The notes: a model not told the origin generated them from the sequence alone. A stretch of 64,000 nucleotides of DNA from Nyssa sinensis (GCA_008638375.1 CM018046.1:37501-101500), one strand, 5' to 3'; positions 1 through 12,136 are shown, counted from the stretch's first letter. Program-made: numbers and translations.

Positions 1-489
1 TTTTGAGAGGATCACAAGGACTTGAGAGACACTCAATCCTAGGACTAAGATACATTATAATGAAATTAGTTTTGTTAACACTAATTCAGCCAATACACAA
101 ATGGACTCAAGGTCCTAACAACATGAATAAAAACCTCCCCTTCACTTATCCACACTAAAATTTCTCCCCATTTTTGTCACTAGATGACAACAGGAAAAAT
201 AAAGCAATCAAAGCATAAGTAATCAAGCAAGAGAGATGTATAACCATCCATCATGCATGACACAAGGGATATAAAGAGATAAATATCATGGACACATGAA
301 ATATGAAGAAAAACATAAACAGATAAAAAGAAATAACATCCATATGTCTGATCCATACATAACAAAAATAAAATAAAAAAACTGTAATAAGTACATGCCC
401 AAATGTCCAAATAATTAAAAAACTGTCCACTCTCCTAAAAGACTCACTCTCATCCTGACCATCTGGCACATCTTGTGCAATGGGCAGTC

Positions 490-1013
490 TAGCAACTGAA
501 GGCTCGTAGACAACCTTTGAAAAACATCTTTATTAACATTAGTAAGACATGATAGCTCTTGCTCTGCAGTGACCATATCTGGATGTGGAGCGTGAGCCGG
601 ACTAGAATAGGGAAATCCTGGCTCAAAACATCAAGAGATGTGAAGAAAAGAAGCAATACATTGAGGTGTGAGTTCAAAGCGTATGCCATGAACGTAACAT
701 CTCAGAAGATTGGGGTCATCCACTAGCTCTAAGTTTGCGTAGAACTCGTGAACTATGTTGACGTTGGCCAGTCCCTCAGGATTGAGAAGGGGAAGCCAAC
801 AATGAGTAGTGAACTGCTCAATCATAAGTGGCTGAGCAATATGCTCTGCTCGAACTGCACACTCCACTAGTACTAGATGGGAGAAAATGCAGAAAAGTTG
901 TCTCGTAGAGCTGTTGACCTATAGCGCTCGACTTGAGCACCTCTAGGTACCGTATGAACTGGATAAAATAGATTGGTGGTGCCTAATCCTGAAGCTCTCT
1001 CCTAGGTGGCATA
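490..1013 (-). pseudogene. Envelope-like / plant transposon-domain ORF remnant of a SIRE-type copia element
   Basis: On the minus strand a 78-residue open stretch (867 down to 631) contains HEFYANLELVDD, then YVHGIRFELTPQCIASFL. This is the pattern of the 'putative plant transposon protein' domain found in ORFs often labelled envelope-like downstream of pol in SIRE/Maximus copia elements. A possible start (ATG at complement 1013, reading MPPRRE) precedes it, but a stop and frame changes interrupt the path, and translation continues in pieces to about 490. It lies downstream of, and on the same strand as, the copia pol remnant at 2.6-4.6 kb, which fits the SIRE order gag-pol-env-like. Family assignment comes from motif memory only; no function is expected. 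Confidence 0.5.
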
Positions 1014-2585
1014 GTGCTAGAAGTAGAAGTAATGAAAGTGTGATCCTAGCAGAACTATGTCGAAGTGTATGACCCTAGCGATCTAAGTGCCCTAAACCCC
1101 TAAATACTTAAGAATAATAATAACAATAAAAACAAGTAAAATTAGTAAAGGAAGGATGGACTCACCGGAGGATGAAATGGACTCATAACGGAAAATCAAT
1201 CAGTGAAAATCCCAAGATGCTTTGTAGAAGGGCCTAATTGGAGCATAATATATGAACACGAACAATAGGCAGCAAATCTGGGCTCACAATATATAGGAAA
1301 CAATGCAAAACTCTCTCCAACACTCAAAGTTCGAATGGAAGTATGAAAGAAAGAATAAGTCATTGGAATTTAAACAGTGCACTTTCGAACACGATCGTCA
1401 GGCTCCCTGAACTGTTGTTTGAATGACCCGCAACCTCATTCGAATGAGGTTGTTGGATTTGGTTTCTGTGTTGACCCACATTGATTGGTGTTTAAAATTT
1501 GAACCTAATTCAAATTCTAACCTAATTCAACACGCTTCTAATTGATCCTAACATAGAACTAAAGAGGAAAATTAAAATAATACAAAAATTTAACAACATA
1601 ATTAATCCAGTATCCATTTTTTTTTAAAACAAAAAAAAGAATGTGCAGTTCAAAAAACCAATTTAGAAGCATAAGGATTTGAGGCGGTGATCAATGTTCC
1701 AAAATTTTTAGATTTCTCACAATTAAGTCCAAAAGACTTTGATCACCCTCAACCTTCCCAACAACCTTGCACACTCCCTCATGGTGAATTGACATGAAAC
1801 TTTAAATTTACCTCATGAACAATTCATTTTTCATTGTTTTCACTACAGTGTTTGGTGATTCAACAAACGACAAAAATAATTATAGTGAATTAACCTAGGT
1901 GTTGATTTGACCCTTTCATCCAATCTAAGAAGCTCCCCCTCAATTGTACGTCTTCCTTAAAATTTTTATGATTTTGAATTTGTTTCACTTTTTCAATATG
2001 ACTTTCACACTATTGAATAGGTAGCTTGAAAGGTACACCTATTTGATAGCATTCACACTACCTCATTAGTAGCCCTTTCCTTTTACATACTCTTTGAATT
2101 TTTCTTTTGAAGTTTCTTGTGCAATGGTCTTAGACAATAACCCAAGTTAATCTTTCTAGTCATAGACTTATTGTAAGGTGAACAAAAAAACTATTTAGTG
2201 TCAACAACTCAAAAAGTCCTATCTCATGAAATAAAAGTACATTTGTAAGTGCATTGAGATTATGGGTTGCTTGAAAGATTGATTATAATCAAATATAAAT
2301 GATTACATGTGATTAGAATAAATCTAAGTGCATGGATGATAGTCTCAAATACTCAAGTAAATCAAAGAAATATATTTTTTTTCTTTTATTCAAGCGATAT
2401 CAAATTAATTAATATAAGAAAAATCTTTTTGAATTTTTTGTTTTATGAAAAACAAAGAAAAGACACTAATCTAATCCTAAAATAAGAAATCCTAATATAC
2501 AAGACATAAAACTAGGAAGAAAGATAATTACTTGAAGCACAACCTAGGCTATGTCATTATGAGCGATCAATTAATAAAACATATA
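1014..2585. other. Non-coding stretch between env-like ORF and copia pol
   Basis: AT-rich sequence without a long open frame. It contains a small palindrome (CCTCATTCGAATGAGG, near 1432-1447) and an A/T-run patch around 1617-1637. From its position it is probably degraded 3' sequence of the same copia element. No LTR boundary could be fixed. Confidence 0.3.
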
Positions 2586-2589
2586 CCTA

Positions 2590-4632
2590 TAAATTTCCTA
2601 AGATTCTCGAACCTAGGGCCATCTAAAGGTTTCGTGAAAATATCCGCGAGTTGACATTAAGTGGGGACATAAGACAGTCTCCTCAAGAAGCTCACAAATG
2701 AAGTGGTGTTCAATATTTGTATTTGTCCTAGAATGTTGTACGCGATTTTTCAAAATATTAATGGCCCTTGAGTTATCACAATATACCATCATTGTGCCAA
2801 CCTCTCAACCATAATCTTTCAACATCTGTCTCATTCACAACGACTGAGCTCAACAACTATCCGCAGTTATATAGTTTGCTTTAGCTGTGGACAATGAGAT
2901 CAAATTCTGTTTCTTGCTATGCCAAGAGATTAAGTTATTTTCTATATAGAAACAGCCACAAGAAGTGTTCTTTTGGTTATCCAGATTCCTAGCCCAATCT
3001 GCATCAGAATATGCAGGTAGAGTGATATTGGTATCATAATAAAACCAAATACCATATCTTAGTGTCGCACTCACATATCTAATGATACTCTTAACCACCA
3101 TAAGTGTAACTCCTTAGGACTGGACTGAAAAACAGACACAAATACCGACACTAAAGGCTATATCAGGTCTACTAAAAGTAAGATACAGTAAACTACCTAT
3201 CACACTCCTATATAAGGTGGGATCGACATCTTTGCTTAAAGTGTCCTTGCTATGCTTGGTGCTAGTGCTTATAGGAGTCGGTACGTGCTTAGCACTTTTT
3301 AAGCCAAACTTCTTAACTAGCTCTTTTCTATATTTGGTTTGACATATAAATATCCCATCACTCAATTGATGAACTTGGAGACCGAGAAAGAAGTTCAACT
3401 CGCCAACCGTGCTCATCTCAAACTCAACTCTCATCTCCTCAACAAACTCATGAGTATGTCTATCACTAGTGGACCCAAAGATTGTGTCATTTACATAGAG
3501 TTGGAGTAATTCCCACACATCAAGCTTGGTGACTTGAAGTAATTCTTCTTGCATTACTAAAATCCGATTTTCATCTTAAAGTACTTTATTCACATTTTTG
3601 GGTTCATTTTTGAAGTGTAATAATGAAAATTCATCTCATTTTGCAAATGTGCAGAAATCATAACTCCACCATCCATAGACCAATCACATTTGAAGGATCA
3701 TGACTTCTCATAACCCATTTAGGTACACCTTCATCATTGATGAAGTACCTTCATCTCTCTCTAAGTTAACCACTATAGGAGATTCTATTGGTGTATTGTA
3801 ATTTCTTGTACTTGTTCTCCTATGAATTTATCATGGTCATCTATTCTAATGGTAGACATTTCATCAAGGACCACATTAATTGACTCTGTAACATTAGAGG
3901 TGCTAAGATTGTACACTCTATATATGCTCTACTGTTTGATGAATAACCAAAAAACATTCTCATTTTACTATGTGATTAGAACTTATGGTCTTACCTAAGT
4001 TCTCTCTACCTTAAGGATGTAGCATCTACTCTCAAAGACTCAAAAAATACTTTAGATTGGGTTTTCTACTGGTCCGTAACTCGTATGGAGTTTGACGAGT
4101 GCAAGTTCTAAGGTAAACCCTATTCACCCTATAGAAAGAAATATTGAGTGCTTTAACCCAAAATCTCCTTTGCACACCCTTTCCATGAAGCATTGCCCTA
4201 GCTATTTCTTGAATGACTTTATTTTTCCTCTCAACAACAAAATTATGTTTAGGTGTAATGAGTGCAGAAAATTCTTGTTTTATCCAATGTTATCACAATA
4301 CTCAATAATTTCAGAATTTTCAATTTTTTTCCCATGGCCACTCCTAAACCTAGTCATTGAGTATCTTTTTTCATTTTGGGTTCTTTGGCATATGGTTTTG
4401 ATAACCCCATAAGCATCATATTTCTCCCTTAAAACACTATCAAGGAATACCTAGACAAGTCATTTGCCATTAGAAGGATGTATCTCTTGCCTCTTAGACT
4501 CTCAGTTCTCATAGGATCCATGAGATCCATGTGGATCAACTCTAATAGTTGAGAGGTAGTAAGTGATGAAGACTTCTTGGGTGAACTTCTAACAAGATGA
4601 AGATTACAAGTCCTTTGTCCTTTAGGTTTTAA
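2590..4632 (-). pseudogene. Ty1/copia (SIRE-like) pol remnant: integrase, deleted RT, RNase H
   Basis: Read on the minus strand, about 4630 down to 4130 gives integrase-core text (LLELIHMDLMDPMRTESL, then the motif VVERKNKVIQEIARAMLHG) broken by stops and frameshifts. About 3990 to 3840 gives the integrase C-terminal part (SINVVLDEMS). A 146-residue frame (3554-3114) begins MQEELLQVTKLDVWEL, the usual start of copia reverse transcriptase, but jumps straight to LYVNDTIFGS, so the RT core is deleted and the catalytic YVDD reads YVND. It continues through ELNFFLGLQVHQ and SRPDIAFSV. After one in-frame TAA (complement 3114-3116) the same frame carries RNase H (AYSDADWARN, SWHSKKQN, LSTAKANYI), decaying to about 2590. 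The sequence style matches SIRE/Maximus. It is dead. Confidence 0.85.
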
Positions 4633-4639
4633 TGGGTGA

Positions 4640-4860
4640 TGCCTAGATTGGCAAGGTATGTGCCTGCTAGTTGGAGGGGTTGTGGAGTAGCGGGAGAGTG
4701 GGGTGGGTGGTGGGAGGCCGTATTATGGTGTATTTTGGGATGAAAGGAATAGGAGATCATTCAAACGGGAATCTCCTGTTCTGGCTCTTAAGTATGATTT
4801 GTTGAGCTCCCTTTTGAATCACTTTCTTCTTTTTTGTTTAGTTTTTTTATAAAGTTTTTG
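4640..4860 (+). pseudogene. LINE (non-LTR) 3' end fragment, RT C-terminal region
   Basis: Plus-strand translation across two frames gives WWEAVLWCI followed by FWDERNRRSFKRESPVLALK and a short hydrophobic tail ending in TAA near 4852. This resembles the C-terminus of plant LINE reverse transcriptases, where a W-x-A-V-x-x-C-L-M-W-C-I-W-R-E-R-N-R-R-x-F pattern follows the zf-RVT domain. One frameshift separates the two parts. The fragment abuts the integrase end of the copia element and may mark an insertion there. Recognition is from the motif only. Confidence 0.45.
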
Positions 4861-6750
4861 GGTGAGATAAAAGTACAGTCTATGTACAGATATCTTGCAT
4901 ATAAACCAATGTACATGGGTGCACTCCCTCTGGTAATTTCTAATAATGCTTATTAAAAGGAAAAACACCAGTATATAATTTATCGTACCACCACAGTAAG
5001 CCAGAAGAAATTTAGGTTGCTGTCCTGCATCCAAAATGTGTGTCCAAAATAGAATTTGAACATCAAAACGAACTCATATTAAAAAAATTAAAAGAAAAGA
5101 AAATAGAAGAAAAGAAAATGTAACAGCAAAAGAAAACTATTTAAGTCTGCAATATACCGCCACTTCTGTTTCCACAACCACAGTATATGAATACCAAGAA
5201 TTATCGTCAACAAACATTTTGAACAATGCATAAATAAGACCACAAAAAAGGGTTCAACAGATTAAATATCATGTTGCAATTCTGTTTTATATATGTGTGT
5301 GTGTATGTATATAAGTAATCTTAGCAATTATGTTATATGTTGGCAAAACTTTTATCATCAGTATGGTAGCCAAGGAGAATAGAATATATAGATTGTTCCA
5401 ATGACTAGTTCTTCCCTTATTTTCTTTTGTCTTTTCAAGGTGAAAATTTAACCAGGCAGTCTGGCCTTTCACCCATATATACCATTACTGGTACAAATTT
5501 GAGAAGTGGTGCACATGGAAAAATAATGTCTATAACAAGTCAAAAAATTACTATTAAAGAAACGTGTTTACCCAGCGATCTTTGATGTCCTGAAGAATAT
5601 AGAAGTTATCTATCCAGAAGACATTGGGAGTCTTAAGTGCAAAGTATGAGATCCTACAGCAGACAATTGTTAATCTCTTCAAGATTTGGGATATTTTCTG
5701 GCGTGGTACAGAGCCTGGTTTGCTTTTTTTATTAGGCTGGATGGCATATACCAATCAGTAATCCTCAGAATGGAACATTTTTTGCAACTATATTATTATT
5801 AATAATAATAATAATAGATAAATAAACAATAAAAAACACAAATCTTCAGGATTAAACAATTCACAAAAGTCTGGCCCTTTTCTGGAAATTGAATACAAAA
5901 GGATAACTTATTATATGGGCAGTTTGATAGATTTGAGTTTAGAAAACAATCTATTTTTGGGGATTAATAAACAATAAAAAATAAAAATCTTCAGGATTAA
6001 ATAATGTACAAAAGTCTGGCGCTTTTTTGTAAAACAAATACAAAAGGATAACTTATTTTATGGCCAGTTTGACAGATTTGAGCTTTGGAAACAAACAATC
6101 ATACGCCGTGAGGAAAGTGTTAATCATTTTAGAATTGTTTGAGGAAGTATGCAAGATACTAGTTTGAGAACCCTTTGCCTATTATGTGTTTTACTTTTTA
6201 TATTATCAGATATTAACTTTAAAAATTGTATTATTTACTCTTAACGAAAAACCATTTTTTTGGGGGCTCCATACATTTGGAGAACTTTGTGACTTCGCTG
6301 ATAATTTCATATTGCATCATAATGACTTGGGCAGCATTAAGTTCTTACTATTGCCTTGTCTTTCCAATTACTTTTCCACTAAATTTTGATCTGTAAAGGC
6401 ATTGCACCCCTTGAAGTCTGTGTCAAACTTCAAATACGTGGGAACACACACACACACACATTGGACTATATTGGCATATAAGTTGTCCATACAAATAAGT
6501 AGAGTGGCAATAATAAAGCTACTGTATGATCATCTGTTCAATCAAATTTGTGGCATCAACTGCTTGAAAAAATTGTTATTTAAGATTCAGCAGCATCTGC
6601 AAACAAGATTTGGAGCCATGATCAGTTGTGCATGTGTGCGCACTTTATCGACTGATTTTGCATATATTTACGTATATATCAGCATATCCTGGTGCATTAG
6701 TGCCTCAATCTCTTAATGTGCTTTTATTGTAATTAATTGTTCATTGTTAT
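4861..6750. other. Anonymous AT-rich intergenic DNA with one exon-like patch
   Basis: No gene family is recognised. A 66-codon minus-strand frame at 5754-5554 (ILKRLTIVCCRISYFALK, VFWIDNFYILQDIKDRW) ends at a possible GTAAAC splice donor and could be a stray exon, but nothing else supports it. Two near-duplicate patches at about 5800-5930 and 5950-6080 share 'aaaatcttcaggattaa' and 'caaaaggataactta', showing a local duplication of about 140-165 bp. A short AC run occurs at about 6445-6460. Confidence 0.3.
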
Positions 6751-7145
6751 TCCTTAGCTGGACAAAAGCTCACAATTTAAAATCTGAAACAGGTAAGCTG
6801 GAAAAAAATGCCAAAAAGCGATGGTGAAAATTATCTTGCACTGACAGGACCATTGCCAGATTTTACTACATGGTCTGCTGTTCTCCCAGATCGATTGAGC
6901 TCATCTGTCAAACAATGGAGGCCTTGTAGCCCTTTGTGATTTTTCATGAGATTTTCATTTATTGTTGCAACCGTCATACCTCTGACCTATCAATTGGAGA
7001 ACAGCATGCCAAACAGTTCATTGATAAAGCAGTTGACTGCAAAAATAAAGCTGCATTTTCTGAGGTTCAATTCATTGGTTTTTTAAGTTATTTTCTTCAT
7101 ATTCTTCAATATACTGATTTTCTTTCGACTTTCGTCAATGTGAAG
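6751..7145 (+). other. Exon-like patches, gene not identified
   Basis: Two plus-strand segments look more protein-like than their surroundings: LALTGPLPDFTTWSAVLPD (about 6835-6892) and SDLSIGEQHAKQFIDKAVDC (about 6980-7040). They sit near plausible splice signals: acceptor TTCCTTAG near 6758, donor ACAG/GTAAGC near 6793 and a possible donor GAG/GTTCAA near 7065. I do not recognise the protein. These could be exons of a decayed host gene or pure chance. Confidence 0.25.
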
Positions 7146-8097
7146 TAGATTAATTATGATTAGGAGACTGTAACCTGTTTGAATAAATGCCTCCTGTTGG
7201 TAAGCCTACTCAGATATGACGTGGCGGTTGCCCAAGGATGTTTAGAGTTTCATGTTTTTGTATTTCCTTGGATTTTATAGTGTGTATCCTGTTTTCCCCT
7301 AGTTTATTTTTGTTTCGTTCCGTAAATCAAACTATTAATGTCCAAAAACTTCTGCAACCAGCTGGTATAGAGTGCCCTGTCGTTACAACTCACACCATCA
7401 TCAAGATGCTCCGTAATGGATTGACTATGACCTCGGGTTGGCAATTTTCAACATGAAGAATCGAAAATGACACAAATTTAGTGGGTTCGGGTTAGAAATA
7501 ATCGTGTTCAAGTCAAAATTTGATCAAATAGATTAACACTACTAATAAACATGTCGTGTTTAAACGTGTTTGATTCACCTGTTTGACCTGATCCAACTCG
7601 TGTAGGCCTGTTTATCAATCATTTAAATTACTTATTTACCCTTACTAGGTATATTAAAATAAATTAAAATTTATATAAATAAAATGAATAGATGGGGCTA
7701 ATTACGTCAATTTACAACTAAACCTAAATAGGTTTCTCTCTTCCTTGTTTAGTTTTCATTTTTGAAACTTTTGATACCTATGCGAGTGGTGCCACCACTC
7801 CACTATTCTCCTCCATCACAGCCGTTAGCCGCTAGGGTTTTACTTTGCCAGCCCTATTTGCATCGATTCTCCCTTCAGTGAACCTCCTCTATTTCAGTTA
7901 ATGTCCACAATAGCCACTGAGGCAACACGAACTCAAGAAGCAAGAGGGATTTCATGATTCTCCCCCATTCTAGGCTCTGGCAGCCATTGCTCATTGTGTT
8001 AGGAAATCGGAATCCTTTTGTTTCTTTGGCTATCAGTTAGTGCCTCTCTTCCCTTTGATTCTTTTTTAGATTTTCTTTTGCTTTCTTTATGGACGTT
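7146..8097. other. No recognisable gene
   Basis: AT-rich sequence. Around 7450-7620 lies text of the 'gggttcgggtt...cctgtttgacctgatccaactcgtgtaggcctg' type, a kind often dispersed in plant genomes, but no element boundaries were found. Confidence 0.3.
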
Positions 8098-8111
8098 CCC
8101 CCCCCCCCCCT

Positions 8112-8158
<47 letters not shown>
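8098..8158. repeat. Poly-C followed by (CT)n microsatellite
   Basis: Thirteen C residues (8098-8110) run into an almost pure CT repeat of about 48 bp. Open frames across it on both strands are low-complexity artefacts. Confidence 0.97.
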
Positions 8159-8159
<1 letters not shown>

Positions 8160-8299
8160 TCCCTCTTTTTTCTTTACTTTTTCTACCCAAGGATGATTGC
8201 TCTAGATGAAGAAACATGTGCAAGATTTCCTTGGGGCTATGATAGTTCAATATCAGTGTTCTTGGTTGGGTCAGTCTGGCATTTGTACCCAATCATCTA

Positions 8300-8650
8300 A
8301 GGAGTACGGATATGGACATGGAACACAAATACGACACGACACAGACATGCAGACACGTTATTTTTAAAAAACGTAGGACACATTTAATATTTGTAAATTT
8401 TTTAAATGTTTTATATAACCAATTAATAAAAATTTAATGTTATTTCAATTAAAATTGACATAAAAACACATAAATTACAAAAATATTATTAAGATATTAA
8501 AATAACGAAGTTGTTAAATAAAAATTAAAGAATTTCATTTAATCATTAATATCTATGATTTAAATGTCAGATACGTGTCCGGGAAATATCTGAGAGTGTC
8601 GGCGTCCGACACGTGTCCGATACGAACACATGAGCCAAAATAGAGTGTCT
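8300..8650. repeat. Dispersed repeat with inverted GACACG/CGTGTC termini
   Basis: The left side has clustered 'acgacacgacacagacatgcagacacg' motifs (about 8331-8357). The right side has 'cgtgtcc', 'gtgtcggcgtccgacac' and 'gtgtccgatacg' (about 8574-8622), which are inverted relative to the left. Between them is AT-rich DNA. The layout suggests a small non-autonomous inverted-repeat element. Class and exact ends are not determined. Confidence 0.45.
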
Positions 8651-10160
8651 GTGCTTCATAGCCAATCATAGTCAAAACGGTAATGTAAACGAACAAGAGG
8701 GTGGCGATGAACTCGGCTCCTGGACACACTATTATTAGGACTCTTGCTTTGGATGGGTCGTGAACAAAAGGGCTTTTCTAATGTTTTGTTTGAGGAAAAT
8801 GCTACAATAGTCATTCACCTTTCTATTAGAACTTCTCAGCACCCTCATTGGTCTATTTTTCCTTTGGTTCAAGACATTTGAATTTTGCTTCAGGCCTATC
8901 AGAATTGGAAGATTTCCTATTCTCTGGGCAATGCATGGGTTGGTCTCTTGGTCAAATAATAATTCTAAAATGTGCAGAGTCATGGGATTGAATGAATCTT
9001 CCCTATATTTGTTTTGCAAGCTGTTGTCAGCCACTGCAGTTTTTTTGTGTTAGATTTGTAAGTAATATTTTGGATTTGACCTCATTGGAAGAGTTAGGCT
9101 ATGCAAGACTTTGTGTTTTAAATGAGGCTAAAGTAGCTTGTTTGCTTCCTGCATTTCTCTGCATTCACTTGTGTGAGTCTTTTACACTTGCTTTGCTAGT
9201 TATGCTGTGGTTTTCAGGCTTGTGTATTGCACATGCTGTGGTTTTGTACATGCACGTGTGATTTTTTGTTTAGTTTGTTGCTAGTATTGGTTATTCATGT
9301 TGTGGTTTCATCTATTTTTTTTTAATTTAAAATTATGTTATTCTGACACATTTCTTGTTACAGTGCTGGACTTGTATGGATCTCTTGCTTCATTAGCACT
9401 CCCATAACTTCCATTTAAAGTGAGAAACTGGAAACATATCATCCTCTTCATGTTAGGAAGATGTTAGATGGATCATTGTGACTAGTAAAGAATAAAAATC
9501 TCTATTGCAGCAACTTGTAAGATATTGACTATATATATAGCAATAATTTCATTTTTCAAGTAACTTTGGTTGCATTTATTAAACTATTTTTGTTGATTCA
9601 GTACTTACCTTCTTTGGAATTCAAGGGTGGTTTGGCTATTTTGGAGCCATTATTCATGATTGCAAACTTGCTTACATATTTTCTATCACCTCGAATCAGT
9701 CTGTTATATATTATAATTTTTATCTTGAGATTTCTGAAGTAATTGGTTCTTTGACCAGAACTTGTGGCGTGCGACTATTATGTCAACATCCAGATTCCAT
9801 AACATGGTTTTAAGTTAATTGGTAGAGATTTAGAAGTAAGAAGGATAGCGGGGATGGATGTGGCCTATCATGAGACACTTGATCTGGAATGAGAATCTCT
9901 TAAGCTCTTATTCACTTCTAGTTTGCAATGATTTCTTTGATTCTATGCATTAGATAAAGCAAGTTGGTTCCGACAGTTGTTTGAGATTGCGCAATAATAT
10001 TTCTCTGGTTAAACAATGTGCTGTACCCTGTAGAGTTTGAAAAAATATTCCCGATGCTGCGGTCTATGACCACATGTGCTCAGTAGTACACTTGAGTACA
10101 TGTAGCCATGATCTCATCGTTACAGTTACATAATTAGTCTATATTAACAGCCTTCACCAG
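8651..10160. other. No recognisable gene
   Basis: Several open frames of 89-99 codons exist (for example 8992-9261 plus and 9034-8735 minus), but their translations show no family pattern and have no supporting splice or start context. Confidence 0.35.
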
Positions 10161-10245
10161 TCGTTTAGAGAGAGGGGGAGAGAAGAGAGAGAAAGCGAGA
10201 AAGAAAGAGAATGGAAGTGTGTGTGTGTGTGCATGGGTGTGTTTT
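10160..10245. repeat. GA-rich and (GT)n simple repeats
   Basis: Purine run of 'gagagaaagcgagaaagaaagag' type (about 10165-10212) followed by 'gtgtgtgtgtgtgtg' (about 10216-10231). Confidence 0.9.
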
Positions 10246-10479
10246 AGAGGCTAATGGAGACTTATAGAAGGGACTCAAAGCATGGAGAGTGCTCAAAGAG
10301 ATAAACCTGATTCCATTACTTAGAATTTCTCTCTCTAGAATCGGGTGTTCATAACCCATTGAATTTTAAGACTAATTAATGGAAGTTATGTGCATGCAAA
10401 ATGATATCTCATAAAGTGAAACATATTCATAGCATGACACGTGTTTAGACAGAATTTTTTAGGAAATAGATCAAGAAAT

Positions 10480-10860
10480 ATTATTTTATCCAGATCAACC
10501 AAACACGGATGGTTCAAAGGTATATGGTTTAGAGTATAGTATCGCCTTCAATATCCTATTGATCTCGGAATAAGGAAACATAGTTCAATATGACAACTAC
10601 TATTTTCGGATATTTTCAAATCCCTACTTTTATGACTCTTAATCATACTCAACTTGGGAGATTTTCAACCTAAAAATAAGACCATAAGGTATACTTTTAA
10701 TTTATGTTCAATTCTTCTTTTAAATTACAATATTTTTTTATTTGCTGACTTTATCATCGAAGCGACTACCACTGGAGTCTTTCCGATGAGCCTTTGATCT
10801 CAAGTTTTTGACAAGTAGTGAAGGACGGGAGATCCTTTTGATAAAAAAAAGGAGAAACAT
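10480..10860 (+). mobile_element. 3' part of a Tat-type Ty3/gypsy LTR
   Basis: Sequence ending about 10750-10860 with 'ctgactttatcatcgaagcgactacc' style text and 'ggtgag/gatgagcc'-like U5 motifs resembles the U5 end of Tat/Retand LTRs. It is followed directly by the gypsy primer-binding site. The left boundary is uncertain. Confidence 0.5.
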
Positions 10861-10865
10861 TAGTT

Positions 10866-10884
10866 TGGTACCGTCTATGGGAAC
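10866..10884 (+). other. Primer-binding site of Tat-type gypsy element (decayed)
   Basis: TTTGGTACCGTCTATGGGA matches the widespread plant gypsy junction TTTGGCGCCGTCTGTGGGA except for CG changed to TA and G to A. All are transitions of the kind left by cytosine methylation decay. It lies just upstream of the gag start, as expected. Confidence 0.75.
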
Positions 10885-10949
10885 GACAATCGTTCTTGCT
10901 ATCTTTTCTTCAAAACAACAAATCTTTTATCTTTTTTTATCAAAAGACA

Positions 10950-12057
10950 ATGGCTCTCAGCCTTCCTCGTAGAAAGAATTCTCAAAACCCTCAGAATCAA
11001 CCTCCTTTTGGAAGAGGAAGGGACAAACACCTATTCGTTTATAACAACAACTTGATCGGATTTAACGACAGTCTGATCAAATGCAGGAACAACTCACTGC
11101 CATGTCATAAGCTCTGGCTTCACTGGTTATTTTACACCGATGGTTTGTCTACGGACAAAAGCTCTAGAGTAGGTATAATATTTCAGTCCCCTGATGGGAT
11201 CGTAACCGAAAAAGCTGTCAGCTTACGATTCAGAGCCTCTAACAATGAAGCCGAATATGAAGCACTTATCCTTAGGATGAAATTGGCTCTAAAATGTGAA
11301 GTTCTAAATTTTGACGTATTCTCTGACTCTCAGCTTGTGGTAAGTCAAGTTTTGGGAGAAATTTTCACCAAGGATAATAGAATGACCAAATATTTACAGC
11401 TGATGGAATCGTTAAAGCGGTCTTTTCGTAAATTCACTATTCAGAAGATTAAAAGGAACTAAAACTCTAGGGCTAACACTTTAGCAAATATGACCTCCTA
11501 TCTCAAGCCAGAAAGTGACTCAATGGTAAAAATCTCTTACCAGTCAAAACCTAGTACTGAGGTAATACAATCTCTTGAAATTTCAGAACAACATCAGAAT
11601 TGGATGACTCCCATCATCTAATATCTAAAGGAAGGGTTGCTTCTAGAGGACAAGAATCATACTAGAAGAATTCGAATTAGGGCAACTCAGTATTTAATTC
11701 TTAAAGAAAAACTTCACCGAAGGTCCTACACACAGCCCCTTCTATGGTGCTTAACTCCAAAAGATGCATACTACGTTCTAATCGAGATACATGAGGGGAT
11801 ATGTGAAAACCATAATGACGATAGGACCATAGCTCATCGGGCACTAACTTAGGGCTACTACTAGCCTAGTATGCTAAAACAGGCTAAGGAATATGTTTGG
11901 AAGTGTGACAAATGTCAACGTTTCGCCTCATACCAGCATCAACCTCATCATGAACTCGTCCTTGGCCTTTCGCCCAATAGGGAATGGACATTGTAGGGCC
12001 ATTGCCAAAAGCCCCTCAAAATAAGAGATTCCTGCTAGTTGTAATTGACTATTTCTG
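10950..12057 (+). pseudogene. Tat-type Ty3/gypsy remnant: gag start fused to RNase H and integrase N-terminus
   Basis: The frame starts MALSLPRRKNSQNPQNQ (gag-like, ATG at 10950) and after about 50 residues passes directly into an RNase H domain, so most of gag, protease and RT are deleted. RNase H has LFYTDGLSTDKSS, the acidic motif ASNNEAEYEAL and SDSQLVVSQV, leaving the D-E-D catalytic pattern visible; this domain type is the additional RNase H of the Tat lineage. After a TAA at 11461 come the linker (NSRANTLA), IRIRATQYLILKEKLHRRS, the integrase zinc-binding part (HEGICENH, YVWKCDKCQRFA) and the start of the integrase core (FLLVVIDYF). The sequence stops there at 12057 against rRNA-derived DNA. 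Several in-frame stops; not functional. Confidence 0.88.
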
Positions 12058-12059
12058 TT

Positions 12060-12095
12060 CACCGACGTGACCCCAGGTCAGGCGGGACTACCTGT

Positions 12096-12136
<41 letters not shown>

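Noticed and set aside
4092..4412. 106-codon plus-strand open frame
   Set aside because: It is antisense to readable copia integrase sequence on the minus strand.
8018..8292. Ser-Leu-rich and Arg-Glu-rich open frames
   Set aside because: They are low-complexity translations of the poly-C/(CT)n microsatellite.
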